Origin: Candidatus Kapaibacterium sp.
Lineage (GTDB): Bacteria > Bacteroidota > Ignavibacteria > Kapaibacteriales > UBA4661
Direction of reading: 5' to 3'
Assembly (NCBI GenBank): GCA_025455065.1
Contig: JALONG010000044.1
Location: forward strand, 1-56,040
DNA length: 56,040 nt
This document shows positions 55,301-56,040 of this stretch, piece by piece. Numbering within the stretch: position 1 is the stretch's first letter; every line of letters starts with the position of its first letter. The notes beneath the pieces are model-generated. The model had not been told where the DNA came from. It saw only the letters and a program-made list of their open reading frames with translations, and searched no databases. The translations under genes and the position numbers were made by a program.

Positions 55301-55779
55301 TTAAGCCCAATATGATTGCGTATGCCGATGAACTCGCAAGCATACAAATCATGGACAATCTTATTTCTAATGCGGTGAAGTATTCGCCGCATGACAAGAA
55401 TGTTTGGGTACGAATTAGTCATTCGTTCTTAGGCATTGGTCATGGGGCAGGTGACAATGGCGCAAGCCATTCGTCTTTAGCCATTGGTCATTTGTCAAAC
55501 GATAACAGCTCTCGACCAATGACCAATGACCAAGTAACCAATGACTATCTTCGCATCGAAGTCGCCGACGAAGGCCCCGGTATTTCTGCGGAAGATATGA
55601 AAAAACTTTTTGGCAAATTTGCCCGACTTTCTGCTCGTCCGACAGGTGGTGAACACAGTACCGGACTGGGCTTGAGTATTGCCAAAAAAATGGTGGAAGC
55701 GATGAACGGGCGTGTATGGTGCGAGTCGGAATTGGGGAAAGGTGCGACGTTTATTGTGGAATTGCCAAGCACTGCGTAA
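52318..55779 (+). CDS. Reg_prop/Y_Y_Y propeller sensor histidine kinase
   Basis: 1153 residues. A signal peptide or anchor (about 1-22) is followed by Reg_prop blades (DGYLWMGTEESGLIRFDG, GTLWIGTASGVATF, GRLWVGTNTGGLHL), a Y_Y_Y domain (about 740-820; LEIDYTALSLEVPEAV, LPFGASYRFRVRACNN), a TM helix, a charged coiled coil, H-box His902 (VAHDLKNPLGA), N-box DNLISNAVKYSP and HATPase with array tail (G2 reads GLGLSIAKK). It is the closest relative of the gene at 36730 in its sensor. No receiver or AraC domain is fused. A palindromic insert (55418-55545) interrupts the hairpin before the G1 box in frame. It is last in the co-directional series. Confidence 0.93.
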   Translation: MKSLFFVIALVYSPLFVLPNLFVQQQFLTPSSHIAPATNQTQQGLRQYIIRQWKREHGMAENSILCICQTEDGYLWMGTEESGLIRFDGHRFRTFTPQNSPLPDAAIRSLTEDRLGTLWIGTASGVATFKNGKWRVFSRADSMPENRTFTLLADRKDGVWIGSLEGVFYRSSHGTVHYSKDNGSGLRSNNIRALAFDSAGVLHIGTFGGGIYRLDLGNGHCIEEKTEAGYSTIKNVLALCTQPDGAMWAASQEGLYYKGHSADSVWRMVYSSEWLGAINVKRLVVERTSGALWIGTMGGGLYRLEGKPIYGKPEQGKPGQGKSAEGCRLQRFSTEEGLVNNGIEALVFDHEGSLWVGTDGGLNQLREGSVKPLLVGGKPFTEITNSVLLDAEQRLWVGTLQGLYMLRDSGFFGQEHRDFTLFTKEHGLKSLMITALFQDRFGRLWVGTNTGGLHLREGRRFRSFTPAEGFAGNVVRIVVEDSTGNIWAGTDAGVSKLTLERGVWRVQSFTPQTGLRRGVCASLAYHARTKTIWVGQIVGEKNVIQILDTNGNFVKEIPLPVAGTSVAAITTNSSDGQLWISTNKGLGIYNDEKFSWFTTNEGLPTNVIGAILHDEKNVQWIATGQGIMRVSITSFARNVAKNGTATIPRIDNDSSYRLFINADGMLDPSCAKDEGSSVFAAPNGRLFFATDRGVSMLRSNAILHNNQQPNVWVEAVRADGRCVLDNTDSTRFDALLLPYTTNALEIDYTALSLEVPEAVRFEYLLEGYDKHWTQAGARRTAYYTNLPFGASYRFRVRACNNHGVWSETREPLVFAVKAPWWASWWAYCLYATLGAVLVRISLQRRDHSQRKKILEEQREREAEIVRRKNAELAEANTELADANEELQLLNAEKNELFGIVAHDLKNPLGAIMLSAELVQMRSAGNINVLEYADNILRSSERMMELIKNLLDVNAIERGGMSFSPVHVDIGMVLVGIVEHYYASAAIKNIRIHYDFKPNMIAYADELASIQIMDNLISNAVKYSPHDKNVWVRISHSFLGIGHGAGDNGASHSSLAIGHLSNDNSSRPMTNDQVTNDYLRIEVADEGPGISAEDMKKLFGKFARLSARPTGGEHSTGLGLSIAKKMVEAMNGRVWCESELGKGATFIVELPSTA
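55418..55545. repeat. Palindromic element in frame inside HATPase domain
   Basis: Left words GTCATTCGTTCTTAGGCATT and CATTCGTCTTTAGCCATTGG face right words GACCAATGACCAATGACC and AACCAATGAC. Translated as SHSFLGIGH ... MTNDQVTND between VWVRI and LRIEVADEGPG. It seems to hold two left half-elements. Confidence 0.82.
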
Positions 55780-56040
55780 ATTACAGGGTAATTCAGTGAT
55801 GTGTATCTTTATTTTTGAGCCATTATGCTTTTGCCAAAGCATTCCGCATTAGATTCTCGGCAAACAGCGTTCCATGTTGCAAATAAGCAACGTCCTTCGC
55901 TTGGCGAAGGATGTGTTTTGTTATTGGTTCTTCTCCTTATCGGCTAGTCTTTGCACACAAGTCCTGGGAGCGCGGTTTGAAGCGGTGTAGAAAAAGAGTT
56001 CTTTGAAAATATGTCCATGAGAGGGAAATTGCAGGATGTT
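55780..56040 (+). other. 3' flank without recognised gene
   Basis: 261 nt with no convincing open frame. It holds the hairpin at 55893-55911 and ends in AAAAAGAGTTCTTTGAAAA, a phrase resembling leaders seen before rRNA operons in some Bacteroidota; no rRNA lies within the window. Confidence 0.35.
55893..55911 (+). terminator. Possible terminator hairpin
   Basis: A perfect 8-bp stem TCCTTCGC/GCGAAGGA with a 3-nt loop, followed after a few bases by TTTTG. It lies 114 nt after the last kinase stop; the T tract is weak. Confidence 0.4.

Noticed and set aside
55960-56040. rRNA operon leader at the window end
   Set aside because: GAGTTCTTTGAAAA is suggestive only; no 16S sequence or processing stem is present in the window.
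1-56040. Insertion sequences or an integrated mobile element as the cause of the kinase array
   Set aside because: No transposase, integrase, terminal inverted repeats with target duplications, or tRNA attachment site was seen; small palindromic repeats are the only element-like features.

Overview
The window reads as part of the chromosome of a Gram-negative member of the Bacteroidota/Chlorobiota/Kapabacteria (FCB) group. Two secreted proteins end in type IX secretion (Por) sorting tails, there is a CarbopepD-type TonB receptor, and the sensors use FCB-typical modules (7TMR-DISM, Reg_prop/Y_Y_Y propellers, TPR-TM kinases). G+C is moderate by eye. No rRNA, tRNA, transposase or CRISPR array was recognised. 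Assignment to a particular phylum is inference.

Layout. 1-5177: a decayed kinase fragment, an open reading frame that fuses a truncated six-TM kinase to a TPR kinase, and a short one-TM kinase. 5212-8329: a terminator, then a TonB-dependent receptor. 8330-11576: an orphan Shine-Dalgarno and a dyad repeat, a 7TMR-DISM kinase and a NarL/LuxR-type response regulator. 11601-17283: a bidirectional terminator and three minus-strand genes (secreted M4 metalloprotease with a beta-propeller and T9SS tail, lipoprotein, secreted NHL/SMP-30-like propeller with T9SS tail). 17409-22160: a TPR kinase and a carotenoid-oxygenase-family protein. 22267-55779: an almost unbroken co-directional run of histidine kinases: one giant Ser/Thr-kinase/AAA/GAF/histidine kinase, three TPR kinases, two 7TMR-DISM kinases, three Reg_prop/Y_Y_Y propeller kinases, three multi-TM kinases, one receiver-kinase and one kinase pseudogene. 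Several neighbours overlap by 1-4 nt (ATGA, TAATG), so at least parts are operons.

How it fits together. The window holds about 18 recognisable kinase genes but only one free-standing response regulator and one further receiver domain. The sensor halves are unrelated, while most kinases share a nearly invariant C-terminal ATP-binding module (KLFGKFARLSARPTGG..., VWCESELGKGATFIVELP). This suggests many inputs converging on few outputs, and a 3' module homogenised by recombination. Supporting signs are a 146/152-nt match between the tails of two adjacent kinases with unrelated sensors, an unrelated HATPase carrying the array-type tail, two kinase remnants, and a 100-bp perfect repeat ending where two kinases are truncated. 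Four kinases also carry an in-frame palindromic repeat (built on GTCATT/ATTGGTC words) at the same hairpin loop of the HATPase domain, reminiscent of protein-coding palindromic elements in Rickettsia.

Limits: everything is read by eye; domain borders are approximate, starts are chosen from ATG and signal-peptide logic, and ligands are unknown for every sensor. Collapsed or mis-joined repeats in an assembly could imitate some of the truncations and fusions, and this is flagged where relevant.
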